Below the pieces are notes generated by a model. It was not told the DNA's origin, made no database searches, and saw only the letters and a program-made list of their open reading frames with translations. DNA of 64,000 bases. Origin: [Clostridium] leptum DSM 753. Its GTDB lineage: Bacteria > Bacillota > Clostridia > Oscillospirales > Acutalibacteraceae. The stretch covers positions 124,001-188,000 of the forward strand of contig DS480350.1 in the NCBI GenBank assembly GCA_000154345.1. Reading direction: 5' to 3'. Positions 24,329 through 34,695 of this stretch are shown in pieces. Numbering within the stretch: position 1 is the first letter of the stretch; the number at the start of each line of letters is the position of its first letter. The translations under genes and the position numbers were made by a program.

Positions 24329-27300
24329 ATGAAGAAAAACGCGGGATTCAAAGCCACGGCGGTTTTACTGTCTTTTTTGTTGGTTCTCCAAATATCTCCA
24401 ATCACCGCCTGGGCGGACGAGCTGAACAGCTCGGCGTCAGAAACTGTTTCCAGCCAGCTTCCATCAGGAGAGGCGGAAGGAGGTTCCGCTTCTGATTTCC
24501 AGGAGCCCGGCGTTTCTTCTGAAATCCCGGGGACCGCTTCCTCAAGGGAAAACTCCTCCGTAGAAGGGACAGCCTCTTCGGAAACAGCTTCAGAAACGGT
24601 ATCGGAACAGGAATCAGGGCCGTCTTCCGATACGGAAGCATCGAGCCAGGAGGCTTCCGGCTCCCAGGCCGAAGCTTCAGGGCCGGAGAAGGAAACCACC
24701 CCGGAATCTCTGGAGGAGCTTGTTGCGTCAGTTTTAGTGACCAACGGCAATGAAAACCCGATCAATGAACCAGATTTGGCCTCTCAGTACGGCTATGAAC
24801 TGCCTCCGGCGGAGGAGAAAGAAACCTATGAGATTTTAGGGGAGGATACCTCTCTGAGGGAAGAGTCCATCAAATATTTCCGCCTGAAGGACGGCGGGTA
24901 TTTGGCGGCGGGGTATCCGGTCCCTGTCCATTATGAAGATAAGGAAACCGGAGAATTTCTTGAGATCAACAACGATCTGGAGAAAATCGCGATTGACGGC
25001 GAAACTTACTATACCAATGCGGACAACCCGTTTGAGGTTTCCCTTCCGGAGAATCTTTCCGCCGGCCAGCCGATCATTGTCTCTCAGGACGAAAATTCTA
25101 TCGGCCTGACCTATTTGCCGAATGAAGACGGTCATGAGGAAGCGGCGGCCGACAGCGGAATTTTGGCTGCTCGACCACAGAAACCGGCGGCTTCCGCCTT
25201 AGCCGAGGGTAATATCCAGATTACCAATCGGGTAGGCGCCGCAAAAACCTCTGCCCAACCCTTAACGCGGGCTGTCACGGAGGAACAGAGAATCGAAGCG
25301 GCCAATGAAACCATGCAAAAGGCTGAGAAAGTGGAATCCAAGGCTCTTTACGAGACCGAGCCCAACATCAGCTTTGAATACCATGTGGTGGGAAACTATC
25401 TCAAAGAAAATATTGTCATCAGGGAAAAGTCCGTCCTGGAACCTTTCCGCTTTGAACTGGACACCAACGGCATGACCGCTGAGCTTCAGGAAAACCGGTC
25501 GGTGCTAATTTTTAACGAGGCGGAAGAGGAAACCGCCTTTCTGATGAACGCCCCCTTTATGTATGACGCCGCCGGAGCCCGCACCAGCGAGGTGGAGGTC
25601 ACTTTGACGGAAACAGCCAACGGATATCTTTACACCATGACACCCAGTGAGGAATGGCTCAGTGATCCCGCGCGGGCCTATCCGGTAACCATTGATCCCC
25701 ATATCGAGAAAATCACCAGCTACGCCAATGTGAAGGATACCACGGTTTCCTTTAAAACCAGAGGCGCGACTGTGGGTGCCTCTTCTTTGGAATCCAGCGC
25801 GGAAATTGCCTATTTGAAGGTGGGACGGCAGTATAACGGAAACGAGCTGGGCGCCGCGGTATACTTTGCGGTTCCCTCCAACATTCCCAAGTCCGCCAGA
25901 ATCGTGCAGGCCACGATGGATGTTGCCGGTTACCGAGGCGGCCTTTCTACCTGTCCCAGCGACACCCAGATCAACGCTTACCGGATCACCAGCGACTGGA
26001 ATGTAGGAAACATTAAGGAAAACAAGGTGCTGTATACGGACAGCAGTCCGAAAACTCCTTCCTATGACAGCGCCGCGCTGGACTATTTCATATATAATGA
26101 TTCCGCAGAGCCTTCCAATCCATGGAAAGAAATTGATATTACCCGGGCGGTCCAGGAATGGGTCAATGGGACGCCGAACTATGGAATTTTGCTGCGGGGA
26201 GTTAATCTGCCCTCCTCCGGAGACAGACTGGCGAGATTTTACGACAGCGATAACGGTGTGGAAAACAGCGATCCCCAGTATGCATTTTGGTATCGGGATA
26301 CCAGCGGCCTGGAGGATTACTGGAGCTATCACAGCCATTCCGCCGGGATCGCGGGAAACGGCTACCTCAATGATTTCAACGGCAATCTGGTGTTTATCCA
26401 TGACGACGCTTCCACCGTCAGCGACCTGATGCCGGCAACGGTGAGCCATGTGTATAACTCCAGTGCGTCCAATGAAGCTTCCCGGTTCGGCAACGGATGG
26501 CGGCTGAACGTGATGCAGACCTTGGAAGCGGTGAAGTCCGGGAGCGGCGTCGATCCGGCCCAGTATCCTTACGTATACACCGACGGGGACGGAACTAAGC
26601 ACTATTTCTATAAAGATACCAAAGACGGAAACAAGATCAAGGATGAAGACGGGATGGGAATGGAGTACAGCGCCTATCCCAATCCTACTTATGACCTAAA
26701 GCATCAGATCACTCTAAAGGACAAAACAAAGCTGATTTTTGGCACGGACAGCTATTTAAGGCGAATTATCGATACCAACGGAAACACGATCCAATTTCAG
26801 TATGGCCCCCGTTCCGATGGGAATTTTCTGGGATATATTACCGACGCTGTCGGGAACCGGATCATCATGACCTATACCAGCGATTATTCCAAGCTTACCA
26901 AAATTACGGACGAGTCAACCGGGAGAGTAACCAGCTTCCAGTATGATTCCGCCGGCAACTTAACCTCGATTACTCACAGTGACGGAGGACAAGCGGCCTA
27001 CACCTATTATGGCAAGCTATTGAATTCCGTTACAGATCCTACCGGCTACGGAATGAGGTATTACTATTTAGGAAATACCTTCCGGGTTTATAAAATCCAG
27101 GAAAGATACAATGGAGCGGTATCGCAAAGCATGGAACTGGATTTCAGCAAAGTAAACCAAACCACCTTTACTACCCATGGAATGGACGGCAATTATGACA
27201 CCGAGGGCGACAATCAGGTAATTACTTATCAGTTTGACAATTTCGGGCATCCGGTAGCGGTTCAGGATCAGGATGGCAACGCAAATAAATACCAGTATGA

Positions 27301-30300
27301 TACCGACGATGAAAAAGAGCCCCACAAGCTAATGAAGGCAAGTTCCATGCAGAAGCCTGTGCTCAATCTGCTGGCCGATTATAATATGGACTCTACATGG
27401 AAAACGGCCCATAATGGTAGTTCCGCCTACACAATTACCAAGAAAACAGATACTGGACACCTAGGAAATACCAGTTATGAGGTAACTCGAAATGACGCAA
27501 ACGGAGTGAGTGCGATCTATCAGACACTCACGCTATCAAAAGGAACCTATACTCTTTCAGCCTATTTAAAGTCGAAAGATGTCGGTGCTGCTCATGATGA
27601 GGAAACGGGTGCCGGCATTTGGGTTGCTCAGAAAAACAGTTCCGGAGAAACTATAAAAGTAGATATGGAGCGATCCTTAACGGGGACGACAGATTCGGAA
27701 TTTGACAACGGATGGGTTCGGTTGACGCTTACGTTTACTGTGGCGGAAAATAATACCAAAGCAGAAGTTTTTGCGGGTATCGCTAATACGACTGGAACGG
27801 TTTGGATCGATAGCATACAGTTAGAAACCGGCGAGGTCGCCAATAAGCTGAATCTGATCAAGAATTCAGGCTTTCAGAGTACAACTAACGGCAAGCTGGA
27901 TCACTGGTCGTTCTCGGAAACTCCGGCCGGCAGCGGAGTAGGGTCCCCTCCCAGCTATACGCAGGCGGCTTTGATCAACCCCACGATTTCCGGCAGGCCA
28001 AAGTTTTCCCAAGCGATCAATGTGCAGGGAAAAGAGGGGGACGTCTACTCCCTCAGCGGCTGGGCCAGCACTACGGGAGCGAAGCCGGGGGGCGAATTCC
28101 GCATTGCCGCGGCGTTTATCTTCGATGGAGCCCCAGCGCAATGGTTTACTGCGCCGTTTAACGAGAGCGTAACCGGCTGGCAGTTCGCCAACGGGATCGG
28201 CGTGGCTGACGACGGAGACCCCACCACCACCCGTACCTACAGCGCGATTCACGTCTATGTGTTCTATAAAGACCAGCTGAACCCGGTATATATCGATAAC
28301 CTTCAGTTAGTGAAGGACAACGGCCAGAGCTATGTATATGACGACGACGGCAACGTGACCACCTCCGCAGATGCCGCCGAGGAATCCAAGTTCAATTATG
28401 ACGATCACAGCAACCTAAAGCAGATGGTGGACGTAAGCGGAAACCACTTCGGATATTATTACGATAATAAGCAAAATCTAACATCAGCCAAAAATTCTGA
28501 TGGCGTAACCTATGCATTTACCTATAACAGCAAAGGGCAGCCAACAGAATCGGCAACTTTTAGTAACAGCTATCTGTCTGGAATTAAGAATACTGGGGTT
28601 TACCGGATTCGCAATGGTTTGTCGGGAAAATACCTGGAGGTAAAGGGCGCCATAGACGCGAACGGCACGAAAGTGCAGCAGTATCAGTATAACGGCGGCG
28701 CCAATCAGATTTGGAAGCTGGTGAAGGACAAGGAGGGTACCTACCGGATTTATACCAAGTTAGGCGGCGGAACCCGGTGTATTGGTATTGACCTTGGCGC
28801 CGCCACAGCGGGAGGTTCCGCAGTAATTTCCGGGCCGAGTGACAGGGATTGGCAGCGCTTTACTCTCGAATATCGGGCGAGCGGAGGATACCGCATCGTA
28901 CCCAAACACGCGCCCAATATGGCCTTGGCGTTAGCCAGTTCCGGTACGGGTAATTCCATATTCGTGGTATTGCAGCCGAAAGCGGATAAAAAGGAACAGA
29001 TTTGGTATTTTGAAGAGGTTGGCGCTACGTTGTCTGAGGCTCCTACAAGCGGTAATTCTTATGCGTTTCGTTCTATGCTGACAGGATTGTATATGGATGT
29101 AAAGCGGATATCGACTGAGGATAATACTCTGATCAATCAATATTATTATAGTGATAGCGGAGGGAAAAATCAAAAGTTTACCTTAGAGACGGTCCCCGGT
29201 CAGGACGGATGGTTTTATATTCATTCCGGCACCAATTATGATAAGGTACTCCAGGTGACAACTGCCCTGGTAGATGGAAACAAAACGGTAAGGCAGTTTG
29301 GCAAGGACGGAGGCGACGATCAGAAATTCAGCTTCACCAAAAACAGTGATGGAACCTACCGGATCACCTGTAAGGCATACCCAGGTGAATCTATAGGTGT
29401 GCCGGGAGACAGTTTTTCGCTATCTGTCACGCTGGTGTCCACCGCTCATTCTGCCTCAAGGGGAAAGGAATGGATATTAGAGAAGACGCTGACCATGCCA
29501 TCCTCTGCCTCGTATACGTCCGACGGGCGGCATATCAGTTCGGTGACGGATTCCCGGGGGACGAAGACCAGCTATACCTATGATTCCAAGAACCGCATGA
29601 ACACCGGCGTTACCATAGGCAGCGGCAGCGATGCTCAAAGCACCTCCTACGCCTACGACGGCCTGGACCGGGTGACCTCGGTTTCCTCCGGCGGTTCCAC
29701 AGCGGGCTATGGCTATGAGGATTACCGGCTTTCCACCATTACCCATAACGGCTTCAGCTATACCTTTGGATATGACGGCTATGGAAACAACACCAGCGTA
29801 GCCGTTGGCGGCCGCACGCTCACAACTAATACCTTTAATTTGCAGGCGGGGCTTCCCACCGGCTCCACCTACGGGAACGGCGATACGGTAACCTACAGCT
29901 ACGATAATAAAGAAAGGCTCGTCGGGAAATCCTTTAACGGCACGCCGGCGGTTTCCTACAAATACGACGCCATGGGCAGCCTGGTGGAAACGGAGGATTT
30001 GCTGAATAACATTTCCTTTAAAACCCAGTATGACCTGATCAACCGGATCACCGGGGTTACGTCCTCCGACGGCGGGGAATACCGGATCTCCTACGACAAT
30101 CAGAACCGGATCGACGCCACACTGGAAAAGATCGCTGGAGTCACCTTGAAAAACGAATATCAGTACAGCGATACCAGTATCATTGAAGGGGTAAAGCTCA
30201 ACGGCTCCCAGATTCTTACATATGACTGGGATGACCTGACCCGAATGACCTCCCGGACCCTGAAGCTGACGGCTCCCTTTACCACCCAATACACCTATCT

Positions 30301-31795
30301 AAAGGGCTCCAATGCCGGCGGCGAGACAATGCTGGTGGCCGGGCTGAAAAACGGCGGGGAGACCTTAAGCTATACCTACGACCAGTTTGGGAACATTACC
30401 AGCGTATCCAAAAACGGTACGGTGGTGGAAAGCTACGAATACGACGGCCTGAACCAGCTTGTCAAGGTAACCAACGGCGCCAACGTGACGGAGTACGCCT
30501 ACGACGCGGGCGGAAATCTGACCTCTGTGAAGCTGAACGGGGAAGTACAGGATACCTACGGCTACACGGACGCGGGCTGGAAAGACCTGCTGACCAGCTT
30601 TAACGGCCAGGCCATCACCTATGATGAGATCGGAAATCCCCTCGCCTACCGTGACGGCTACGCCTTTACGTGGCAGTATGGGAGAAGATTGTCTTCAATA
30701 TCTCATAATGGTGACTCTATTTCCTATACCTACAATCCGGATGGAATCCGCACCAGCAAAACGGTCAATGGTACGACAACCAAGTATCATGTGATGAACG
30801 GCACCCTGCTGGGCCAAACCAAGGGCAACGATACCATCGTTTTCCTATACGATGAAAAGGGTAACAAATACGGGTTTGACTATAACGGGACAAAGTATTA
30901 CTATATCTTTAACGTACAGGGCGACGTCATTGGTATCCTGAATCAGTCCGGCACCCAAATTGTTTCTTACCAATACGATCCTTGGGGTAAGGTTTTATCT
31001 GTATCTGGCAGTGAAGCTTCCACCATCGGCCAGTTCAATCCTATCCGCTATCGCGGCTATTATTACGATACTGAAACCGGGTTCTATTATCTACAGTCCC
31101 GCTATTACGATCCGACTACTAGAAGGTTCTTGAACGCGGATGGTATTGTTGGGGCTAATCAAGACGCCATATGTTATAATCTATTTGCGTATTGTAGTAA
31201 TAATCCGATTATGCTCACAGATGAGAGTGGTAATCGTGTTAATATGGCGCTTTTCAACAAAAGCAAGATTAGAAAAAGTGCAGAATCAGCGATTCCTCTC
31301 CAAACGAGCCCGCAGTTACCACCTCTTCAACAGTTCGGTGCTGAACTTTACCAAGATGTCGTTAATTTCAATATTAATAACACCAGTGAAGAAAAAGTTA
31401 TCGAATCCAACTGGGTTTCTGCATATAAAGGTAAAGTGGTTATACGCCATCCCATTAAAGGATTATCTTCTATGTCTTTAGGTGTAATCTTTTTAAATAA
31501 AAATGAGACTGAATACAATACAGTTAGGCATGAATACGGCCACTGCGTCCAATTAGATGAAGTGGGGATGTTAAAATATCTTGTTTTTGTGGCGGGGCCA
31601 TCTGTGAAAGGGTACTGGTCTGGTTTGTCTGACTCCGCTTATTATTCCCAGCCTTGGGAATACGGAGCAGATATGTATGGCGGGGTTGACAGAGGTGATG
31701 GGTATTATGAAGATTCTACTCTTGTTAATCATCTTATGTATTGGGATATGGTGAAGAAAATCTCCTTTAAAGCACCGATTCGCAAATGGCCTTAA
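24329..31795 (+). CDS. Secreted Rhs/YD-repeat polymorphic toxin (WapA-like)
   Basis: 2488 residues. Order: signal peptide (1-30, ending ITAWADE), Ser/Glu-rich linker (to about 130), N-terminal beta region, DNRLRE-type domain (about 460-640), Rhs/YD repeats (from about 690), a carbohydrate-binding-like jelly roll (about 1015-1330), two ricin-type lectin modules (about 1420-1555 and 1575-1715, the first with NQIWKL, the second with NQKFTL), more YD repeats, and the Rhs core end (RGYYYDTETGFYYLQSRYYD, then RRFLNADGIV, NNPIMLTDESG). The C-terminal 185 residues are a separate tip with HEYGH (2401-2405) and Glu2444 in PWEYGAD, a zincin-like metallopeptidase pattern. It probably acts in contact-dependent competition. 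Start chosen at the ATG before the signal peptide. Confidence 0.92.
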   Translation: MKKNAGFKATAVLLSFLLVLQISPITAWADELNSSASETVSSQLPSGEAEGGSASDFQEPGVSSEIPGTASSRENSSVEGTASSETASETVSEQESGPSSDTEASSQEASGSQAEASGPEKETTPESLEELVASVLVTNGNENPINEPDLASQYGYELPPAEEKETYEILGEDTSLREESIKYFRLKDGGYLAAGYPVPVHYEDKETGEFLEINNDLEKIAIDGETYYTNADNPFEVSLPENLSAGQPIIVSQDENSIGLTYLPNEDGHEEAAADSGILAARPQKPAASALAEGNIQITNRVGAAKTSAQPLTRAVTEEQRIEAANETMQKAEKVESKALYETEPNISFEYHVVGNYLKENIVIREKSVLEPFRFELDTNGMTAELQENRSVLIFNEAEEETAFLMNAPFMYDAAGARTSEVEVTLTETANGYLYTMTPSEEWLSDPARAYPVTIDPHIEKITSYANVKDTTVSFKTRGATVGASSLESSAEIAYLKVGRQYNGNELGAAVYFAVPSNIPKSARIVQATMDVAGYRGGLSTCPSDTQINAYRITSDWNVGNIKENKVLYTDSSPKTPSYDSAALDYFIYNDSAEPSNPWKEIDITRAVQEWVNGTPNYGILLRGVNLPSSGDRLARFYDSDNGVENSDPQYAFWYRDTSGLEDYWSYHSHSAGIAGNGYLNDFNGNLVFIHDDASTVSDLMPATVSHVYNSSASNEASRFGNGWRLNVMQTLEAVKSGSGVDPAQYPYVYTDGDGTKHYFYKDTKDGNKIKDEDGMGMEYSAYPNPTYDLKHQITLKDKTKLIFGTDSYLRRIIDTNGNTIQFQYGPRSDGNFLGYITDAVGNRIIMTYTSDYSKLTKITDESTGRVTSFQYDSAGNLTSITHSDGGQAAYTYYGKLLNSVTDPTGYGMRYYYLGNTFRVYKIQERYNGAVSQSMELDFSKVNQTTFTTHGMDGNYDTEGDNQVITYQFDNFGHPVAVQDQDGNANKYQYDTDDEKEPHKLMKASSMQKPVLNLLADYNMDSTWKTAHNGSSAYTITKKTDTGHLGNTSYEVTRNDANGVSAIYQTLTLSKGTYTLSAYLKSKDVGAAHDEETGAGIWVAQKNSSGETIKVDMERSLTGTTDSEFDNGWVRLTLTFTVAENNTKAEVFAGIANTTGTVWIDSIQLETGEVANKLNLIKNSGFQSTTNGKLDHWSFSETPAGSGVGSPPSYTQAALINPTISGRPKFSQAINVQGKEGDVYSLSGWASTTGAKPGGEFRIAAAFIFDGAPAQWFTAPFNESVTGWQFANGIGVADDGDPTTTRTYSAIHVYVFYKDQLNPVYIDNLQLVKDNGQSYVYDDDGNVTTSADAAEESKFNYDDHSNLKQMVDVSGNHFGYYYDNKQNLTSAKNSDGVTYAFTYNSKGQPTESATFSNSYLSGIKNTGVYRIRNGLSGKYLEVKGAIDANGTKVQQYQYNGGANQIWKLVKDKEGTYRIYTKLGGGTRCIGIDLGAATAGGSAVISGPSDRDWQRFTLEYRASGGYRIVPKHAPNMALALASSGTGNSIFVVLQPKADKKEQIWYFEEVGATLSEAPTSGNSYAFRSMLTGLYMDVKRISTEDNTLINQYYYSDSGGKNQKFTLETVPGQDGWFYIHSGTNYDKVLQVTTALVDGNKTVRQFGKDGGDDQKFSFTKNSDGTYRITCKAYPGESIGVPGDSFSLSVTLVSTAHSASRGKEWILEKTLTMPSSASYTSDGRHISSVTDSRGTKTSYTYDSKNRMNTGVTIGSGSDAQSTSYAYDGLDRVTSVSSGGSTAGYGYEDYRLSTITHNGFSYTFGYDGYGNNTSVAVGGRTLTTNTFNLQAGLPTGSTYGNGDTVTYSYDNKERLVGKSFNGTPAVSYKYDAMGSLVETEDLLNNISFKTQYDLINRITGVTSSDGGEYRISYDNQNRIDATLEKIAGVTLKNEYQYSDTSIIEGVKLNGSQILTYDWDDLTRMTSRTLKLTAPFTTQYTYLKGSNAGGETMLVAGLKNGGETLSYTYDQFGNITSVSKNGTVVESYEYDGLNQLVKVTNGANVTEYAYDAGGNLTSVKLNGEVQDTYGYTDAGWKDLLTSFNGQAITYDEIGNPLAYRDGYAFTWQYGRRLSSISHNGDSISYTYNPDGIRTSKTVNGTTTKYHVMNGTLLGQTKGNDTIVFLYDEKGNKYGFDYNGTKYYYIFNVQGDVIGILNQSGTQIVSYQYDPWGKVLSVSGSEASTIGQFNPIRYRGYYYDTETGFYYLQSRYYDPTTRRFLNADGIVGANQDAICYNLFAYCSNNPIMLTDESGNRVNMALFNKSKIRKSAESAIPLQTSPQLPPLQQFGAELYQDVVNFNINNTSEEKVIESNWVSAYKGKVVIRHPIKGLSSMSLGVIFLNKNETEYNTVRHEYGHCVQLDEVGMLKYLVFVAGPSVKGYWSGLSDSAYYSQPWEYGADMYGGVDRGDGYYEDSTLVNHLMYWDMVKKISFKAPIRKWP

Positions 31796-31831
31796 TAGCT
31801 TTTTAGCATCAATTTTAAAGAGGTGATATGT

Positions 31832-32590
31832 ATGAAAAAATTTTTGTCGGTTACACTTGCTTTGCTAATTCTGTTTAATTTAACTTCTTGCTATCGCCCT
31901 AATACTATATTTCGAACGGAAAGAAGTGATCTTTATGCCGTTACCTGTTTTTCCGTTCCATATATTGCAGGAAACCCGGAATGGGATAAAGTATTTATTA
32001 TGGAACAAGACTCCCAAGGACGCACTTTATATAAATATATTGCCAACACCAAATTTTTAAGCGACTATTCTGACGATTTTGTTTATGCCATGGTTATTTG
32101 TCAAAAATCAGACGAAAATTTTGCTTACTATTATGACGATTTTAATTTTATTCTATCTGAGGATGGTGAATTTGGTGAAGAAGAAATTACTAAATTGAAA
32201 AACTGGAATGACTGGAGCCAAAACTTGGATTATTCAAAAATGGCAAAAGTACAAAATAACTATCACCCCCATAAAACTAGTTATTCCTACAGTGAAACAG
32301 ATTTTTTAAATTATAATGAGGACGATATTTTAAAAGCATGGGAACCATATTTTAATGATGTAAATTTAAGTTATCGCATTGATCTGGTATCTAAAGATGC
32401 AAAAGATAGGTATCTGTTTGCAATTCGTGAATTAGGAGATGATGGATATAAAAACTCGTATTTTGTAATATGCAATTCCAATTTTGAGATAGAATCTCCT
32501 AAAGGTATTCAAGAAATAAATGACATATTTAATTGTCAAGAAACTCTTCATATATTTAAAGAAAGAAATCACTGGGAAGCATTGCACTAA
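31832..32590 (+). CDS. Lipoprotein, candidate immunity to Rhs tip
   Basis: 252 residues: signal peptide with lipobox LTSC (about 17-20), then a hydrophilic, Asp/Tyr-rich domain I do not recognise. It follows the toxin gene by 36 nt with AGAGGTGATATGT before the ATG, the usual place for an immunity gene. A surface-anchored immunity protein would fit a toxin tip acting outside the cytoplasm (inference). Base composition is much more AT-rich than the Rhs body, like the toxin tip. Confidence 0.65.
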   Translation: MKKFLSVTLALLILFNLTSCYRPNTIFRTERSDLYAVTCFSVPYIAGNPEWDKVFIMEQDSQGRTLYKYIANTKFLSDYSDDFVYAMVICQKSDENFAYYYDDFNFILSEDGEFGEEEITKLKNWNDWSQNLDYSKMAKVQNNYHPHKTSYSYSETDFLNYNEDDILKAWEPYFNDVNLSYRIDLVSKDAKDRYLFAIRELGDDGYKNSYFVICNSNFEIESPKGIQEINDIFNCQETLHIFKERNHWEALH

Positions 32591-32632
32591 TAAATATGTG
32601 ATCGGATAGGAAGTCCACTTTCATTATAATGA

Positions 32633-33088
32633 AATGATCCTGTTAATTTCTGTGATCCTACAGGTTGTTATCTTACTCCTTATGAGCGGCTACGTGTTTT
32701 GCTTGCTTCTGGCAAAGCATGGTATGATGCTCAAGGTAAGTTTCACATACCTTATAGTTCTTATAGATTTATGTCCCCAAAAAGAACAAATCGACCAGAT
32801 TCAGGTCTTGCTGATCTCCCAGATGAGGAGATATCGAGAAGAGCTAGAGATCGCTCATTATCTGGTCCAGAAAGAAATAAATATCGTGAGGAGGAAAAGG
32901 TACGAGGATTGCGCAATAAGCAAAAGCGGAAAAACTATAAACGTATTGATAAGGATATAACGGATCCACATTATTTTGATTTAGAGCCCTATCCCGGATA
33001 TTATGATGATCATGAAACAAATTCCTCTTTTATAGTTCCTGGCATTCCGGGTGTTCCGGTATTTCCATTTGTTCCCGTTTTCCCATGA
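32633..33088 (+). pseudogene. Detached Rhs C-terminal toxin tip
   Basis: The frame opens with NDPVNFCDPTG, the hallmark end of an Rhs core, directly after in-frame stops at 32627-32632. It continues 140 residues as a separate tip (YERLRVLLASGKAWYDAQ, SGPERNKYREEEKVRG, a basic KQKRKNYKR stretch, and a Pro/Val/Phe-rich end). A trace of core may extend leftwards (DRIGSPLSL at about 32599-32626). There is no ribosome site or signal; it is most likely a displaced tip cassette that can recombine with the main Rhs gene. A TTG at 32699 could in principle express part of it. Confidence 0.75.
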
Positions 33089-33106
33089 TTCTATAGGAGG
33101 GATTAT

Positions 33107-33760
33107 ATGTTTAAATCAACGCTAGAAAAACTAGATTATTTATTAAATTTAGATACTGAAAAACAAGAAATTGATTTTCATATCGTTCGACAATTATCTA
33201 ATGATACTGATGCAGAAGTTCGGTCGCAATGTGCTGAAACCTTAACTTTAATCCCATGTGAAGAATCTGAAAGTATATTGGTATCTTTATTAGATGATGC
33301 AGATAATCTGGTTAGAGCAAACGCTTGCGACTCATTGAAATTTAGTCATTCGAAACTAATTGTAAAAAAATTTATATCTATGCTTTCAGATACTAGCTAT
33401 TTAGTTAGAGGTTATGCTACCTTAACTATAGCGGATATCTTAGCCAATATATCTGAAGGACAGTTTAGTGGGGAAGTGGTTCAATTATTTAAAAATAACG
33501 AGGCTACAGAACAATCAGACTGGGTAAAAATTGCTATATATCGTTCTTTAGTGATGCTAGGAGAAAATGAGTACTTTATACCATTCATAAATATGCTTCA
33601 CAGTTCAGATTATCGTAATAGAATTTTTGTGCTAAATATTATTGATGATATTCCAAACCATAAAAAAGAAATCTTAAATCATTTAATGAAGCAACAAAGA
33701 GAAGAAGTCATAAGTCATATTAAGCAAAAAATACAGGAAAAACTTGAGGTTTTTCATTAA
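33107..33760 (+). CDS. HEAT-repeat protein, candidate immunity
   Basis: 217 residues of HEAT-like helical repeats: VRSQCAETLTLIPCEESESI, VRANACDSLKFSHSKLIVKK, VRGYATLTIADIL and others. No signal peptide, so it is cytoplasmic. It has a strong ribosome site (TAGGAGGGATTAT) and starts 19 nt after the detached Rhs tip. HEAT-repeat immunity proteins are known in polymorphic toxin loci, so it probably neutralises that tip. A terminator follows at 33820. Confidence 0.8.
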   Translation: MFKSTLEKLDYLLNLDTEKQEIDFHIVRQLSNDTDAEVRSQCAETLTLIPCEESESILVSLLDDADNLVRANACDSLKFSHSKLIVKKFISMLSDTSYLVRGYATLTIADILANISEGQFSGEVVQLFKNNEATEQSDWVKIAIYRSLVMLGENEYFIPFINMLHSSDYRNRIFVLNIIDDIPNHKKEILNHLMKQQREEVISHIKQKIQEKLEVFH

Positions 33761-33819
33761 TTCAATCCGCTAATATCATTTTTCCTTCGTTAAGGAGGAA
33801 GATAAAGACACAAAAGAGA

Positions 33820-33854
33820 AACCAGCCCCTATCCTATTGGATTGAGGGCTGGTT
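33820..33854 (+). terminator. Terminator closing the Rhs locus
   Basis: AACCAGCCC (33820-33828) pairs with GGGCTGGTT (33846-33854) and is followed by TTAT. It follows the HEAT-repeat gene and precedes the convergent XRE gene. Confidence 0.75.
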
Positions 33855-33884
33855 TTATCTCACGATTGAGTTTTATAATATTTA

Positions 33885-34229
33885 TTACGGCTTTTTAAAT
33901 TTATTAGCAATTTTAAATTCACTGATGGTTTTGTTTAAAGAATCAATTTGTCCCGGAGTTAAGGTTTTAATATCCTCAACCATTTTACGGAGCATCTCTG
34001 GATTTTGGTTATCTGAGGCGAAGAACTCTTCCGGTGTAATTTCCAAGTATCTGCAAATATATAGAAAGCCTTCCATAGAAGGAAGATTTTGCTTATTTTC
34101 GATCTGCGTGATATATCCTTCATTTTGTCCTATCGATAAGCTCATCTTCCGGGCCGAGATATTCTTCTGTGAGCGGAGCTGCTGTACTCTGGCAGCAATA
34201 AAGTCTTCATAATTATTGAAGGCTGTCAA
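33885..34229 (-). CDS. XRE-family regulator
   Basis: 114 residues. Helix-turn-helix at about 10-65 (VQQLRSQKNISARKMSLSIG, QNEGYITQIENKQNLPS) followed by LEITPEEFFA, a common ending of small Clostridial XRE repressors, and a helical tail. It is a close paralog of the next gene (34354), from an apparent tandem duplication. Confidence 0.85.
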   Translation of the reverse strand: MTAFNNYEDFIAARVQQLRSQKNISARKMSLSIGQNEGYITQIENKQNLPSMEGFLYICRYLEITPEEFFASDNQNPEMLRKMVEDIKTLTPGQIDSLNKTISEFKIANKFKKP

Positions 34230-34353
34230 ACACCATCACCTCACTATAGTCTATTATAAGGGATGACTGTTCGAAAAATATGCGTTTAAAAACATGAAAT
34301 TAATTGATATGGACGTTTAAAAAGTCTATTATGGTTTTATAAAAAGAGTAGTT

Positions 34354-34695
34354 TCATTGTATACTATTCTGATTAAGCGCTTTGAATGCCTTGGCAATTT
34401 TTAGAATTGTATCAAGCTGGTCGCTAGATAAGTCTTTTAAATCGGCGTATATCTCTTTTGATTTAATCGGATTGGTACTATCCGCAAAGAATTCTTCAGG
34501 GGTGATATTGAAATATTCGCAAATATACAGCAGACCTTGGATCGACGGAAGATTCTGCCTGTTTTCAATTTGAGTAATGTAGCCCTTGTGCTGCCCGATT
34601 GCGAGACTCATTTCACGTGCGGTAACGTTCTTTTGATTTCGGAGCTGATAAATCCGATTAGCAATGAAATTTTCGTAATTTTTAAAATCGTACAA
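34354..34695 (-). CDS. XRE-family regulator, tandem paralog
   Basis: 113 residues. It shares with the gene at 33885 the patterns YENFIANRIYQLRNQKNVTA, GYITQIENRQNLPS and NITPEEFFAD. I place the start at TTG 34695 because GGGGGAG lies just upstream and the length then matches its paralog; the longer frame to 34773 has no ribosome site. It is transcribed away from the third XRE gene at 34803. Confidence 0.8.
   Translation of the reverse strand: MYDFKNYENFIANRIYQLRNQKNVTAREMSLAIGQHKGYITQIENRQNLPSIQGLLYICEYFNITPEEFFADSTNPIKSKEIYADLKDLSSDQLDTILKIAKAFKALNQNSIQ

Noticed and set aside
24301..24765. Minus-strand frame over the Rhs signal and linker region
   Set aside because: Ser/Glu-rich mirror of the Rhs linker; the plus frame has a signal peptide and ribosome site.
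25505..26602. Minus-strand frame of 365 codons inside the Rhs gene
   Set aside because: Mirror of the Rhs frame; composition follows the Rhs codon pattern and no start signal is present. The same holds for the 270-codon frame at 29477-30289.
32634..32960. 108-codon frame starting MILLISVIL with a hydrophobic N-terminus
   Set aside because: It is the shifted frame of the detached Rhs tip; the tip frame carries the Rhs-core end and longer sense sequence.
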